Below are positions 1 through 9,879 of a stretch of 64,000 nucleotides of DNA, piece after piece; within the stretch, counting starts at the first letter, position 1; the number at the start of each line of letters is the position of its first letter. The position numbers were made by a program, and so were the translations under genes. The notes under the pieces were generated by a model. The model saw nothing but the letters and a program-made list of their open reading frames with translations. It ran no database searches and was not told the origin of the DNA. Source of the stretch: Commensalibacter melissae. GTDB taxonomy: Bacteria; Pseudomonadota; Alphaproteobacteria; Acetobacterales; Acetobacteraceae. The DNA lies in NCBI RefSeq assembly GCF_009734185.1, contig NZ_CP046393.1, forward strand, positions 798,501-862,500. Reading direction: 5' to 3'.

Positions 1-1
1 T

Positions 2-547
2 CAACGTAATAATGTATCGTTATCGGAAGTCATCGAAGATAAAGATAATTTTGTTAAAGCTGTTTTTTCTTTGATTGTTGAAAATGAAAGTGGTGTTCTG
101 TCCCGTGTTATAGGTCTGTTGTCGGGACGCGGGTATAATATTGAAAGTCTTACTGTCGCGCCTGTAAATAAGGATGAAAAGAAATCCAGAATCAATATTC
201 TGACTTCTGGTACTCCCATGGTGATTGATCAAATCAAAGAGCAGTTAAGTAGGCAGGTTCCTGTCTATCATGTTGTTAATTTATGTGAACAGAGTTCATA
301 TGTTGCACGCGAATTAGCATTAATTAAGGTTGTTTCCAAAGGAAATGAAAGAACAGAAGCGTTAAATTTGGCTGGTGCATTCCGGGCACAGGTTGTTGAT
401 GCAAGTATTGATTCCCTTGTGTTTGAACTGACTGGTAAAACTGAAAAAATAAATGCTTTTGTGGATTTATTACGTCCATTGGGTTTGGTAGAATTGTCCA
501 GAACAGGTATTGCCGCCATTGGACGTGGTTGTCATACAATTTATTAA
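2..547 (+). CDS. ilvH: Acetolactate synthase small (regulatory) subunit, 5'-truncated by window edge
   Basis: Regulatory subunit of acetohydroxyacid synthase, which makes acetolactate/acetohydroxybutyrate for valine, leucine and isoleucine and confers valine feedback inhibition on the catalytic subunit. The frame is open from base 2, so the true start lies upstream of the window. The TTG at 71 falls inside the ACT domain and is not a credible start. The N-terminal ACT domain is visible (ENESGVLSRVIGLLSGRGYN, then the NIESLTVAP strand), followed by the C-terminal regulatory domain ending near the conserved IGRG. It lies 26 nt upstream of ilvC on the same strand, the usual ilv arrangement, so co-transcription is likely. 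Confidence 0.95.
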   Translation, partial: QRNNVSLSEVIEDKDNFVKAVFSLIVENESGVLSRVIGLLSGRGYNIESLTVAPVNKDEKKSRINILTSGTPMVIDQIKEQLSRQVPVYHVVNLCEQSSYVARELALIKVVSKGNERTEALNLAGAFRAQVVDASIDSLVFELTGKTEKINAFVDLLRPLGLVELSRTGIAAIGRGCHTIY

Positions 548-552
548 ATTGA

Positions 553-1593
<1,041 letters not shown>

Positions 1594-1615
1594 TTTTTTA
1601 ATTTTTTTCGTTTTA

Positions 1616-1654
1616 AAAAGGGCTATGACTTAATAAAAAATCATAGCTTTTTTT
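1616..1654. terminator. Bidirectional rho-independent terminator between convergent ilvC and TPR gene
   Basis: Stem of GGCTATGA (1621-1628) and TCATAGCT (1641-1648), with one G-T pair, followed by seven T on the + strand and preceded by AAAAG, which gives a short T run on the - strand. It sits between two converging genes and can serve both. Confidence 0.85.
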
Positions 1655-1671
1655 GTGCAAAAAATAGAAAA

Positions 1672-3420
1672 TTACCAGCTTATTGAACGATCCAGCTGTT
1701 TGTTCAAGGCATTAGTTTTATCAAGGATATTAGCAATGAATTGATCTTTTTCACTCGCTTTGAAATAATTGAAAATATCCTGTATTGTATTGAGTGCTGT
1801 ATATCCCCGGTTATTCTTAAACAACTTTTCAGCATGGTCATACATACCCTGCGCAATTAGTCGTTTGATATTGATATTTTGATCGTCAATATAAAAATTA
1901 ATCAGTTGATCATATGTTTGTTTAATTTCAATACCTTTATGTAACATAATTTGAAGCTTTGCTTTTTTTAAAATTGCATCGGCACCATTATAGCGGGTTT
2001 TTGGATTATTTTTATGATGGGCAACAGCGATAAATTCTGTATAAGTTGTAAGAGCCTGATCATATTGCTGTGAATTGATTTGAAGTTCGGCCTTGGTTAG
2101 ATAGGCATTGCTGATTTCATAATATAATTTCTCGTCTTGAGTATCCTTATAAAGTTTTATTACGTCGGTTAAATATTGCAAGGCGAATTTGCTCTGTTTC
2201 TGTTTTTCCAAAATAATGCTTTTATTGATATATGCCTTGATAATTATGTCATTCAGGTCATTTTGTTCTGAATCATGAACTGATTTATATTTGTTCAAGA
2301 TCTGGTCGTAGACAGAAGAGGCCTGGTTCAAGCGGTTAAGATCAGTGAGGATATTGGCTTTGGTAAGCAGTGCCATAGCGACGATCTTCCTGATTTTTGG
2401 GTTGGTGAATTGTGAAAAATCATCATGAATTTGGTTGCATAGAGCTAACGCTGTATCTGTATCATGTTTACTGTTTAAAATCTGCGTTTTACCTAACAGG
2501 GCAATGGATTTGTAATATGGCAAATCTTCATCTTTGTTTGTAGAGGCATTGATTTTTGCCAGAATTTCATCATAGGTTTTTAATGCGGCGTTTTGTGGAT
2601 CATTGCCAAATAAATCTTTTTGATTTTCAGGAATGTGAACTACGCGATGAAGTATTTCGGCTCGATATAACAAATTTTGCAAAAGAAATTTTTTGATCTG
2701 AGGATTGGGATCATCATGATATAACCGAATAAATGCATTGCTGTTATAAAGTGCTATTCCCCATTCTTTACGGTCAAGACGGTTTTTGGTTCTGGCCATA
2801 ATGGATCGGGCAGTGATTAACCGAAGGGTTGGATCTTTGTCTTTGACAAATTTTTCTACAATTGATGAATGGATGTTGAGGGCTGTATCATGATGCCCAG
2901 TTTCGTTCAGAATTACAGTTTCATTATACATAACCTGAGCAATCATGCGCTTAATATCAATTTTCTGATCAGATCCATATGTGGAAACCAAATATGAAAA
3001 GGCTAGCATGGCTTCATCATATTGTTTTTGTTGAAGTAAGAGGTTACCTTGGTTAAACCGCGCTTTTGCTACATCATACCGTATTTTTTTATTGTTGCTA
3101 CCCATGTAGAGGTTGCTGAGTTGTTCATAGGTAATGATGGCTCCTTCAATATCATGAAGATTGGTAAGGATTTCGGCTTTTTTTAATAAACCCTTGGCTA
3201 CAATTTTCTGAATTGTCTTATTGTGACGATTACCGTAATATTCTGACAGAAAACTAAAGTCCCCCATAGCCTGTAATGGTTTGTTATTTTTCAGATATAA
3301 ATATCCAGATTGCAAGGCTGCATCTGCGTGATTTTCGCTTTGCACTTCATAGCGATAATATATTCCAATACCAACACATGTTAAGAAAATGAAAGCATAT
3401 AAAATTATTTTTTTACGCAT
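1672..3420 (-). CDS. Membrane-anchored tetratricopeptide-like repeat protein, function unknown
   Basis: 582 aa. Residues 5-22 form one hydrophobic helix after a basic MRKK start, consistent with an uncleaved signal anchor and a periplasmic body. The rest is a long array of degenerate TPR-like helical pairs of about 60-65 residues. A recurring pattern reads A..L..KA..L...(D/N)....A...Y..L...Y, often preceded by an IKR.IAQ or IRKIVA segment (for example near 90, 145, 340, 400 and 540). No catalytic motif is visible. It stands alone, convergent with ilvC and facing a decayed reductase gene. A scaffold or protein-interaction role is inferred from the repeats only. I do not recognise a named family. 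Confidence 0.8.
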   Translation of the reverse strand: MRKKIILYAFIFLTCVGIGIYYRYEVQSENHADAALQSGYLYLKNNKPLQAMGDFSFLSEYYGNRHNKTIQKIVAKGLLKKAEILTNLHDIEGAIITYEQLSNLYMGSNNKKIRYDVAKARFNQGNLLLQQKQYDEAMLAFSYLVSTYGSDQKIDIKRMIAQVMYNETVILNETGHHDTALNIHSSIVEKFVKDKDPTLRLITARSIMARTKNRLDRKEWGIALYNSNAFIRLYHDDPNPQIKKFLLQNLLYRAEILHRVVHIPENQKDLFGNDPQNAALKTYDEILAKINASTNKDEDLPYYKSIALLGKTQILNSKHDTDTALALCNQIHDDFSQFTNPKIRKIVAMALLTKANILTDLNRLNQASSVYDQILNKYKSVHDSEQNDLNDIIIKAYINKSIILEKQKQSKFALQYLTDVIKLYKDTQDEKLYYEISNAYLTKAELQINSQQYDQALTTYTEFIAVAHHKNNPKTRYNGADAILKKAKLQIMLHKGIEIKQTYDQLINFYIDDQNINIKRLIAQGMYDHAEKLFKNNRGYTALNTIQDIFNYFKASEKDQFIANILDKTNALNKQLDRSISW

Positions 3421-3674
3421 GAATATTACTTTACCCTTAATTTAAAATATTTGGGGATAATCCTGACTATTTTATCGTTTTTTTTGAATAATTACACTTT
3501 AATTTAAAAATAAAATATTTTTCACTCGACAATGAAAATTCTATTTTCTGTTAGGATTATAAATTTAGGATTAACAATTATACCATAATTGCAATCTATT
3601 TATAAGATGAATAGCCAGAAATTCATAACATATTGTGTTTAATTATATATTATTTAATTTTCAGGAAAGAACAT

Positions 3675-4363
3675 ATGAAAAAAAAGAATTTGGGCAAAAC
3701 AGGATTGCAAATTGATATTATAGATCTTTATCAATCGAATTAGATGGATGAAAATATAGCTTATAAAGAAACGCTTTTTGCCTATGAACAACTTTTGAAA
3801 GAAGGAAAGATCCGTGCCATAGGTGTATCAAATCCCAATTTGAAACAATTGTCAAATTTCGATACAGGTTGTCCACAAAGCAGTAATTATATATATCAAA
3901 CATTACAATCTGAATATAATCTTTACGACAATCCGCAATTTGATGATACATTACGTAATCTTGTGATCAGAAAAAATATTGAGGTAATTATTTATTATAG
4001 TCTTAATTCAAGATTTTTAACGGGGAAATATCGAAATTATGAAGATATGATCACAGTGCGAGAAATGACAAGATTGCCACATACTTGAATGATCAGGGCA
4101 TGCGGATTTTGAAAAACTTTAGATAAGATTTCAGTCAATCATCATGTTAATCAGGCATTTATAGCTTTGGCATGGTCGCACGCACAAAAAGAAGTTGCCG
4201 GCCTCTATTGCAAGTGCGACAAGTACCAAGTCAACTAAAGGATTTAATTAATTTTTTAATGTTAAATCTATTACTTGCTGAATTATCTGACCTGGATCAG
4301 GCAAGTATGAAACAGTGGCAATTAAATGGTTCAAGAGATTTTCAGACTTGGATTTTACCCTAA
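3675..4363 (+). pseudogene. Aldo/keto reductase, decayed (internal deletion, amber codon, frameshifts)
   Basis: The start MKKKNLGKTGLQI is the typical aldo/keto reductase N-terminus. It runs straight into DIIDLYQSN, which belongs about 100 residues later, so the middle, including the catalytic Tyr and Lys region, is deleted. A TAG at 3741-3743 sits where the family usually has Trp (DLYQ-HW). The same frame then continues with KEGKIRAIGVSN, a family hallmark. After 4088 the homology hops between frames (YLNDQGMRIL, then FIALAWSHAQ, then SIASATST, then LAELSDLDQAS), so several frameshifts are present. It cannot make an active enzyme. The 3' end touches the convergent EamA gene. Confidence 0.85.
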
Positions 4364-5292
4364 ACCTTTTTAACTGCTAAAATAATAATCATGCTGATAA
4401 TACAGGCAGTTCCTAGCCAGTCTATTAAGGTAAATTTCACATTTAAAAGGAAAACAGAGAAAAAAACAGCTGATAACGGTTCCACCGTTGCTAAAATGCT
4501 ACCTTTTGTGCTGCCCAATAATTTTATTCCTATAAGATAGAAAAGAAAACCAAACATTCCTCCACCAAAAATGACTATCATCAGTTCAATCCAGTTAACA
4601 ACATTTAGATTTACCTCTAGATGCCAGAAAGGGTAGAAAAAATTGAGAATGATCCCGCCGATTAACATACCCCATCCCGCAATGGTTGAGGTATTATATT
4701 TTTGGAGAAGGGGGATTGGATATAATGTATAAATTACCGAACTAAGAATACTGATACCACCGTATAACAAAGCTTTTGGGGGAAGGGTGATTTCATAAAT
4801 CGAACCGTTTGTAATGATACAGAATGTTCCTGTAATTGCTAAGATAATGGATAGGATAACATATAAAGAGGGAGGTTTTCTCAAATAGATAGTCAATATG
4901 ACTGCAATGACGATTGGATATAAATATTGCAATATTGTTGCTGTTGCCGCATTGGAATATTTAACGGTTAAAAAGTAGCAGAGTTGTGAAACAAGAATGC
5001 CAAAAATTGAAAAATTCACCAGGTAGATAATGTCTTTTCTGTTTTTTAAGGGAAGAAAAATATTTTTCCCGTATTTGCGATAACAAAGTCCTAACAGGAT
5101 TGTTCCAGGTAACCACATGCGTATCGCGATCATCCAGGCTGTATCAATATGAACGGTTTGCAAAAGATATTGTCCGATTACACCACTCAATCCCCATAGG
5201 CAGCCAGCAAGGATGGCAAAAAACATTCCTTTTGTTTGATCAGAGAATTTAAAACGGTATGGGGATTTATCCGGGGAAATTGTATTGTTCAT
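4360..5292 (-). CDS. EamA/DMT-family transporter
   Basis: Inner-membrane protein of the drug/metabolite transporter superfamily. It has two tandem EamA domains and about ten hydrophobic helices, beginning with GMFFAILAGCLWGLSGV and ending with a helix close to the C-terminal KKV. The repeat signature LGSTKGSILATVEPLSAVFF lies in the second half, as expected for the conserved helix 9. Members export amino acids or other metabolites; the substrate cannot be read here. In-frame starts exist at 5334 (GTG), 5307 and 5292 (ATG). I prefer 5292, about 310 aa, because a GAAG lies 9 nt upstream. It stands alone, back to back with the rpmI operon. Confidence 0.85.
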   Translation of the reverse strand: MNNTISPDKSPYRFKFSDQTKGMFFAILAGCLWGLSGVIGQYLLQTVHIDTAWMIAIRMWLPGTILLGLCYRKYGKNIFLPLKNRKDIIYLVNFSIFGILVSQLCYFLTVKYSNAATATILQYLYPIVIAVILTIYLRKPPSLYVILSIILAITGTFCIITNGSIYEITLPPKALLYGGISILSSVIYTLYPIPLLQKYNTSTIAGWGMLIGGIILNFFYPFWHLEVNLNVVNWIELMIVIFGGGMFGFLFYLIGIKLLGSTKGSILATVEPLSAVFFSVFLLNVKFTLIDWLGTACIISMIIILAVKKV

Positions 5293-5434
5293 GTTTGAAT
5301 ACTTCATGAAAATATTTAAGTGAATTAAATTCACTATTAAAAATATTTGGATGACTCAATAAATGGCTAAATGCTTATTTAATAAACTTTTTTGAAAAAT
5401 AAAGTTTAATTTTAGTGAGATTGGTAGATTTTTC

Positions 5435-5463
5435 TTGAGCTTAACTTAAATAGTGTTTATATA
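5435..5463 (+). promoter_or_regulatory. Sigma-70-type promoter of rpmI-rplT
   Basis: TTGAGC (5435-5440), a 17-nt spacer, then TATATA (5458-5463). This predicts transcription from about 5470 and a leader of about 95 nt before the rpmI start at 5567. The leader holds a GC-rich patch (5481-5506, GGGC...GGGC-T-GCCC) that could form a small hairpin. Confidence 0.6.
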
Positions 5464-5566
5464 ACACACTACGTTTATGGGTTGGGCTTGGAAAATGGGC
5501 TGCCCTTCTTATGACGTAAGTTTCGATGTTAGCAATAACGTATCCAGAATTTTTAAGGAGTATGAA

Positions 5567-5773
5567 ATGCCCAAGATCAAGACCAAGTCATCGGTCAAGA
5601 AAAGATTTAAAATCACGGCAACAGGTAAGGTGCTGGCTGGTCCAGGTAACAAACGTCACGGTTTGATTAATCGTACCCAAAAAGCAAAACGCAGCAATCG
5701 CGGGACACAGGTATTGGAACCACAGGATGGTCGTACAATTAAACAATGGGCCCCATACGGTCTGCCACGCTAA
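5567..5773 (+). CDS. rpmI: 50S ribosomal protein bL35
   Basis: 68 aa, very basic, with the family start [15 protein letters not shown] and internal HGLINRT-KAKR. It belongs to the large ribosomal subunit. The reading frame is open 30 codons further upstream, but the start is placed at ATG 5567 because AAGGAG ends 6 nt before it and because family members begin MPK. It pairs with rplT 15 nt downstream. infC, which often precedes rpmI in other bacteria, is absent: a promoter and a divergent transporter lie upstream instead. Confidence 0.97.
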   Translation: MPKIKTKSSVKKRFKITATGKVLAGPGNKRHGLINRTQKAKRSNRGTQVLEPQDGRTIKQWAPYGLPR

Positions 5774-5788
5774 GGAGTACAAAGAACT

Positions 5789-6145
5789 ATGGCAAGAGTT
5801 AAAAGAGGTGTTACCACACACGCCCGTCATAAAAAGGTGTTGGATCAATCCAAGGGTTTTCGCGGTCGTTCGTCAACCAATTATCGCATTGCGCTTGAAC
5901 GTTTGGAAAAATCTTTACAATATGCATATCGTGATCGCCGCGTTAAAAAACGAGATTTCCGTTCATTGTGGATTCAACGTATCAATGCCGCTGTTCGTGA
6001 ACATGGATTGACCTATAGCCGTTTTATCAATGGTCTGAATAAGGCTGGTATCGAGCTGGATCGTAAAGTGTTATCTGCAATTGCTTATGATGATGCAGCA
6101 ACCTTTGCAGAAATCGTTAAAAAGGTTCAGGCTGCACTTGCTTAA
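5789..6145 (+). CDS. rplT: 50S ribosomal protein bL20
   Basis: 118 aa, the usual length. The start [18 protein letters not shown] and the motif [15 protein letters not shown] are diagnostic. bL20 is an early assembly protein of the large subunit, and in several bacteria it represses its own operon by binding the leader mRNA. An AAGGAG lies upstream. The gene follows rpmI closely and is followed by a strong terminator hairpin before pheS. Confidence 0.97.
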   Translation: MARVKRGVTTHARHKKVLDQSKGFRGRSSTNYRIALERLEKSLQYAYRDRRVKKRDFRSLWIQRINAAVREHGLTYSRFINGLNKAGIELDRKVLSAIAYDDAATFAEIVKKVQAALA

Positions 6146-6190
6146 CTTTTTATGAGATTAATCTGTTCATGAAAATGAATGGAATAGAGA

Positions 6191-6216
6191 GGGTTGTCTG
6201 ATGACAGCCCTTTTTT
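6191..6216 (+). terminator. Rho-independent terminator (possible attenuator) between rplT and pheS
   Basis: GGGTTGTC (6191-6198), loop TGAT, GACAGCCC (6203-6210), then six T. All eight pairs form with one G-T wobble. It ends only 17 nt before the pheS start, whose Shine-Dalgarno GAGGGG (6224-6229) lies just beyond it. No promoter fits between it and pheS. Confidence 0.85.
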
Positions 6217-6233
6217 GTTTATTGAGGGGTTAG

Positions 6234-7301
6234 ATGGATAAGGATCTTGAAATCATAAAGCAGGAAACGCTTCATGCTTTAGATCAGGCACAGGATTTGC
6301 GTGCATGGGACAGTGTTCGGGTATCAGCGTTGGGGAAATCAGCCCCGTTGGTACAGAAATTGAAAGAATTGGGAAAGGTTGAACCTGAATTACGTAAAGA
6401 GCGTGGTCGTGTTTTAAATGAATTAAGAAATGAGCTGACCAAAGCAATTGAAATACGTAAGGCCATTCTTGAGGAAAAAGCGTTAAATGAAAAATTGAAT
6501 GCGGAGGCAGTTGATGTCTCAATGCCTGTTTCTGTTGTAAAAGGTACATTGCATCCCTTGCAACGAACAATCGAAGAAATTGTTGCCATTTTTGCGGCAA
6601 TGAACTTCAAGGTTGCAGAAGGGCCTAATATCGATACGGATTGGTTTAATTTTTCTGCGTTGAACATTGATGAAAACCATCCCGCGCGTGCTGATCATGA
6701 TACGTTCTATCTCCCCTCCAAATCTACAGATGAACAGCAACTATTATTAAGGACTCAGACTTCAACAGTACAAATTCGCACGCTTTTGGAACAGGAACCT
6801 CCCATACGCATCATTGCACCAGGTCGTACCTATCGTGCAGATCATGACGCAACTCATTCACCGATGTTTCATCAGTGCGAGGGTATGGTTGTAGAGAAAA
6901 ATATCACTTTGGGTCATTTAAAGGGATGTCTTGTAGATTTCCTTAGAGCTTTTTTTGGAATACCAAATTTACCCGTTCGTTTTCGTTCGTCCTATTTTCC
7001 GTTTACTGAACCTTCCATGGAAATCGATATCGGCTGGAACCGCAAAACTGGAGAATTGGGTGGTGGTTCGGATTGGCTTGAAATTCTCGGCGCAGGGATG
7101 ATGCATCCACGTGTATTGGCAAATTGCGGTGTTGATCCTCGTGAATGGCAAGCTTTCGCTTTTGGTGTCGGTATCGAACGTCTGACGATGTTAAAATATG
7201 GAATTGCTGATTTGCGGTCATTTTATGAAGGTGATGTACGTTGGCTGCGTTATTACGGGTTTCCCCCTTTCAAATCCCCAAGCATTCATGAAGGGATATA
7301 G
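6234..7301 (+). CDS. pheS: Phenylalanyl-tRNA synthetase alpha subunit
   Basis: Catalytic alpha chain of the heterotetrameric PheRS that charges tRNA-Phe. 355 aa. It has an N-terminal coiled-coil arm (about 1-90) and a class II catalytic core. Visible motifs are HPLQRTIEEI, the LLRTQTSTVQIR motif, GRTYRADHDATHSPMFHQ (motif 2 region), PFTEPSMEIDI, and the motif 3 region FGVGIERLTMLKYG with DLRSFYEGD. It lies 3 nt upstream of pheT, so translation is probably coupled. Expression depends on read-through of the hairpin upstream or on a promoter not visible here. Confidence 0.97.
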   Translation: MDKDLEIIKQETLHALDQAQDLRAWDSVRVSALGKSAPLVQKLKELGKVEPELRKERGRVLNELRNELTKAIEIRKAILEEKALNEKLNAEAVDVSMPVSVVKGTLHPLQRTIEEIVAIFAAMNFKVAEGPNIDTDWFNFSALNIDENHPARADHDTFYLPSKSTDEQQLLLRTQTSTVQIRTLLEQEPPIRIIAPGRTYRADHDATHSPMFHQCEGMVVEKNITLGHLKGCLVDFLRAFFGIPNLPVRFRSSYFPFTEPSMEIDIGWNRKTGELGGGSDWLEILGAGMMHPRVLANCGVDPREWQAFAFGVGIERLTMLKYGIADLRSFYEGDVRWLRYYGFPPFKSPSIHEGI

Positions 7302-7304
7302 GAA

Positions 7305-9764
7305 ATGAAATTTACACTGTCTTGGCTTCATGATCATTTGGATACAAATAGATCTCTTGAAGATATATGTGCAGCCTTGAATAAAATCGGTTTGGAAGTG
7401 GAAGGGGTCGAGGATCCTGGTAAAACACTGGCACCTTTTAGGACAGCCAAAATTATTTCTGCCGAACAGCATCCCAATGCTGACCGTCTTCGTGTTTGTC
7501 ATGTTGATGCTGGTAAAGGATTTGAAGATATTCAGATTGTTTGTGGTGCACCCAATGCCTGTGCTGGGCTAATAACGGTTTTGGCACCTGTTGGTACCTA
7601 TGTGCCTGGAAGTGATATTACAATCAAAGCGGGTAAAATCCGTGGAGAGCAAAGTAATGGCATGATGTGTTCTTCCCGTGAATTAAATCTGGGAGATGAT
7701 CATGATGGTATTATGGAATTGCCAGTTGATACTCCAATAGGTGTATCTTATGCAGAATATGCCCAGTTGAATGATCCAGTCATTGAAATTGCTATCACTC
7801 CAAATCGTGGTGACGCATTATCAATAAGAAATATAGCCCGAGATTTGTCTGTCGCCGGTATGGGAACACTGAAACCACTGAAGGTTCCAAAAATACAAGC
7901 GCAATTTTCATCAGCTTTGAGTTGGAATAACCAATATGAAGACGCCTGTCCCTGGATTCTGGGCAGAACAATTCGAAATGTTAAAAATGGTCCAAGTCCC
8001 GAATGGTTACAGAAACGCTTAAGAGCTGTTGGAATAAGACCAATTTCATGTTTGGTTGATATAACCAATTATTTTGCCTTTGATCTTGGGCGTCCATTGC
8101 ATGTTTATGATCTGGACAGGATTGCAGGCAAGCAGCTAACAATATGTCATGGCAATGGTGAAAAATTCCTGGCCTTGGATGAGAAAGAATATCAGGTCAC
8201 TGACAAAGATTGTGTCATGATTGATGAAGCCGGTGTTCAATCCTTGGCAGGATTGATGGGTGGTGAAAAAACAGGTGTCAGTGAGAATACAACAGATATC
8301 TTTCTTGAATGCGCTCTTTTCGATCCTGCTTTGATTGCCTTGAGTGGTCGACGTCATATGATCGTGACTGATGCGCGACAGAGGTTTGAACGGGGCGTTG
8401 ATCAGGCTTTGTTACCAGATGCGATCGAATTGGCTACGCAAATGATTATCAAATTGTGTGGGGGGCAGGCAAGCGATGTGGTTCATGCAGGTCAAGAACC
8501 CAAATGGCAGCGTACAGCAACCTTGCATTATAATCGTTTGAAAGATTATGGTGGATTGACAGTATCGGAAAATAGGGTTTCGGAAATACTGACCAATCTT
8601 GGTTTTGTGATTGCAGAAAAAAATTCGGAATGGATAAGGGTTGATGTACCTTCATGGCGTAATGATATCGCAATGTCCATCAAAATGGCCTATAATTCCA
8701 AGTTGGATGTGGTAAAAAAAGACAAACTGCTTGATTCTGTAAGAGCCTTGGAGGGTGAAGCAGATTTGGTGGAAGAAATATTGCGCATAGAGGGATTGGA
8801 TAAAATTCCCGCCTGTTCCATGCCTTTGATTCAGCCCGTTCCTTCACCTGCATTGACAACAGATCAGGAGCGTTCTATTCTTTGTTCCCGTTTGCTTGCT
8901 GCACAAGGTTTGATCGAAACAGTAAATTTTTCATTTGTAGATCATGAAATTGCTGCACGATTGGGGGAAGCACCTGAATCTTTACGTTTAATGAATCCAA
9001 TTTCAAATGATATGGATCAATTACGGCCGACCCCTCTGGCTTCGATCCTGCCTGTTATGCAGCGTAACATAACACGTGGTATTGGTGATATTGGACTTTT
9101 CGAAACTGGGCCTGCCTTTACACGAAATCAGGAACGCCTTATTGCAGCCGGTGCACGGTACGGACATATGCAACGTCAATATGATGGTAAAGCACCAAAA
9201 GTTACTTTATGGGATGTAAAAAAGGATGTTTTAACGGTTCTCGATGGACTGGGCATATCAATTGATTCTTTAAAAACGGTTGGTGAAACACCGAATTATT
9301 ATCATCCCGGACGTTCTGGCCGGTTGAGTTTGGGGCCAAAAAATATATTGGCTTATTTTGGTGAGTTGCATCCTTCTTTGGTAAAAGAATTTGGTTTTGA
9401 TCAGGCTCCCATGATTTTTGAAATTATGCTTGATACAGTAATTCCAAAGAAGATTACCAGGAAAAAGGCACCTGTACTTTCAATCTTTCAACCCTTAAAG
9501 CGTGATTTTGCCTTTGTTTTAAAAGACGGGACCCCTGTCGAGCAGCTTTTACAGGTCGTTAAACAGGCTGATCGCAAATATATAAATTCGGTTGAATTGT
9601 TTGATGTTTATAGAGGAGATAAAGTTCAGGCAGATCATAAATCCGTCGCTGTTCAGGTAACTATCCAGCCAAATGACCGAACATTGAAAGATGAGGAAAT
9701 AGAGGCAATCTCCCAAAAAATCATCAAGGAAGTTGCACGTTTGCTTGGTGGAAATTTAAGATAA
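7305..9764 (+). CDS. pheT: Phenylalanyl-tRNA synthetase beta subunit
   Basis: 819 aa. Domains in order are a tRNA-binding OB-fold (about 40-150, with HPNADRLRVCHVD), B3/B4 editing domain (about 210-380), B5 domain, a degenerate class II core, and a C-terminal FDX-ACB anticodon-binding domain (about 725-819, starting SIFQPLKRDFAFV). Between SWRNDI and GEADLVEEILRIEG there is an insertion of about 30 residues absent from short PheT proteins. It is basic and Asn/Lys-rich. From memory, related alphaproteobacteria carry a comparable linker here. The gene ends at a strong terminator. Confidence 0.96.
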   Translation: MKFTLSWLHDHLDTNRSLEDICAALNKIGLEVEGVEDPGKTLAPFRTAKIISAEQHPNADRLRVCHVDAGKGFEDIQIVCGAPNACAGLITVLAPVGTYVPGSDITIKAGKIRGEQSNGMMCSSRELNLGDDHDGIMELPVDTPIGVSYAEYAQLNDPVIEIAITPNRGDALSIRNIARDLSVAGMGTLKPLKVPKIQAQFSSALSWNNQYEDACPWILGRTIRNVKNGPSPEWLQKRLRAVGIRPISCLVDITNYFAFDLGRPLHVYDLDRIAGKQLTICHGNGEKFLALDEKEYQVTDKDCVMIDEAGVQSLAGLMGGEKTGVSENTTDIFLECALFDPALIALSGRRHMIVTDARQRFERGVDQALLPDAIELATQMIIKLCGGQASDVVHAGQEPKWQRTATLHYNRLKDYGGLTVSENRVSEILTNLGFVIAEKNSEWIRVDVPSWRNDIAMSIKMAYNSKLDVVKKDKLLDSVRALEGEADLVEEILRIEGLDKIPACSMPLIQPVPSPALTTDQERSILCSRLLAAQGLIETVNFSFVDHEIAARLGEAPESLRLMNPISNDMDQLRPTPLASILPVMQRNITRGIGDIGLFETGPAFTRNQERLIAAGARYGHMQRQYDGKAPKVTLWDVKKDVLTVLDGLGISIDSLKTVGETPNYYHPGRSGRLSLGPKNILAYFGELHPSLVKEFGFDQAPMIFEIMLDTVIPKKITRKKAPVLSIFQPLKRDFAFVLKDGTPVEQLLQVVKQADRKYINSVELFDVYRGDKVQADHKSVAVQVTIQPNDRTLKDEEIEAISQKIIKEVARLLGGNLR

Positions 9765-9782
9765 ATTTAGTCTGTTTGTATT

Positions 9783-9817
9783 AAAGCCCATGTAAGAAGC
9801 CGTTACATGGGCTTTTT
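9783..9817 (+). terminator. Rho-independent terminator after pheT
   Basis: Perfect 11-bp stem AGCCCATGTAA (9785-9795) and TTACATGGGCT (9803-9813), 7-nt loop, then TTTT. It closes the pheST transcript. Confidence 0.92.
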
Positions 9818-9879
9818 AAATTCCGCGATATATTTATATATTTACTATTTCACTCTTAATTTTGTCTGGTCTAAATATT

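Noticed and set aside
3741-3743. Genome-wide recoding of TAG as a sense codon
   Set aside because: Two interrupted genes carry in-frame TAG, but one is dead for other reasons, and core genes in the window end normally at TAG (for example ilvC), so general recoding is not supported.
5727-6011. 94-codon + strand frame overlapping rpmI and rplT
   Set aside because: It is a second frame across two certain ribosomal protein genes, with no ribosome site and no homology.
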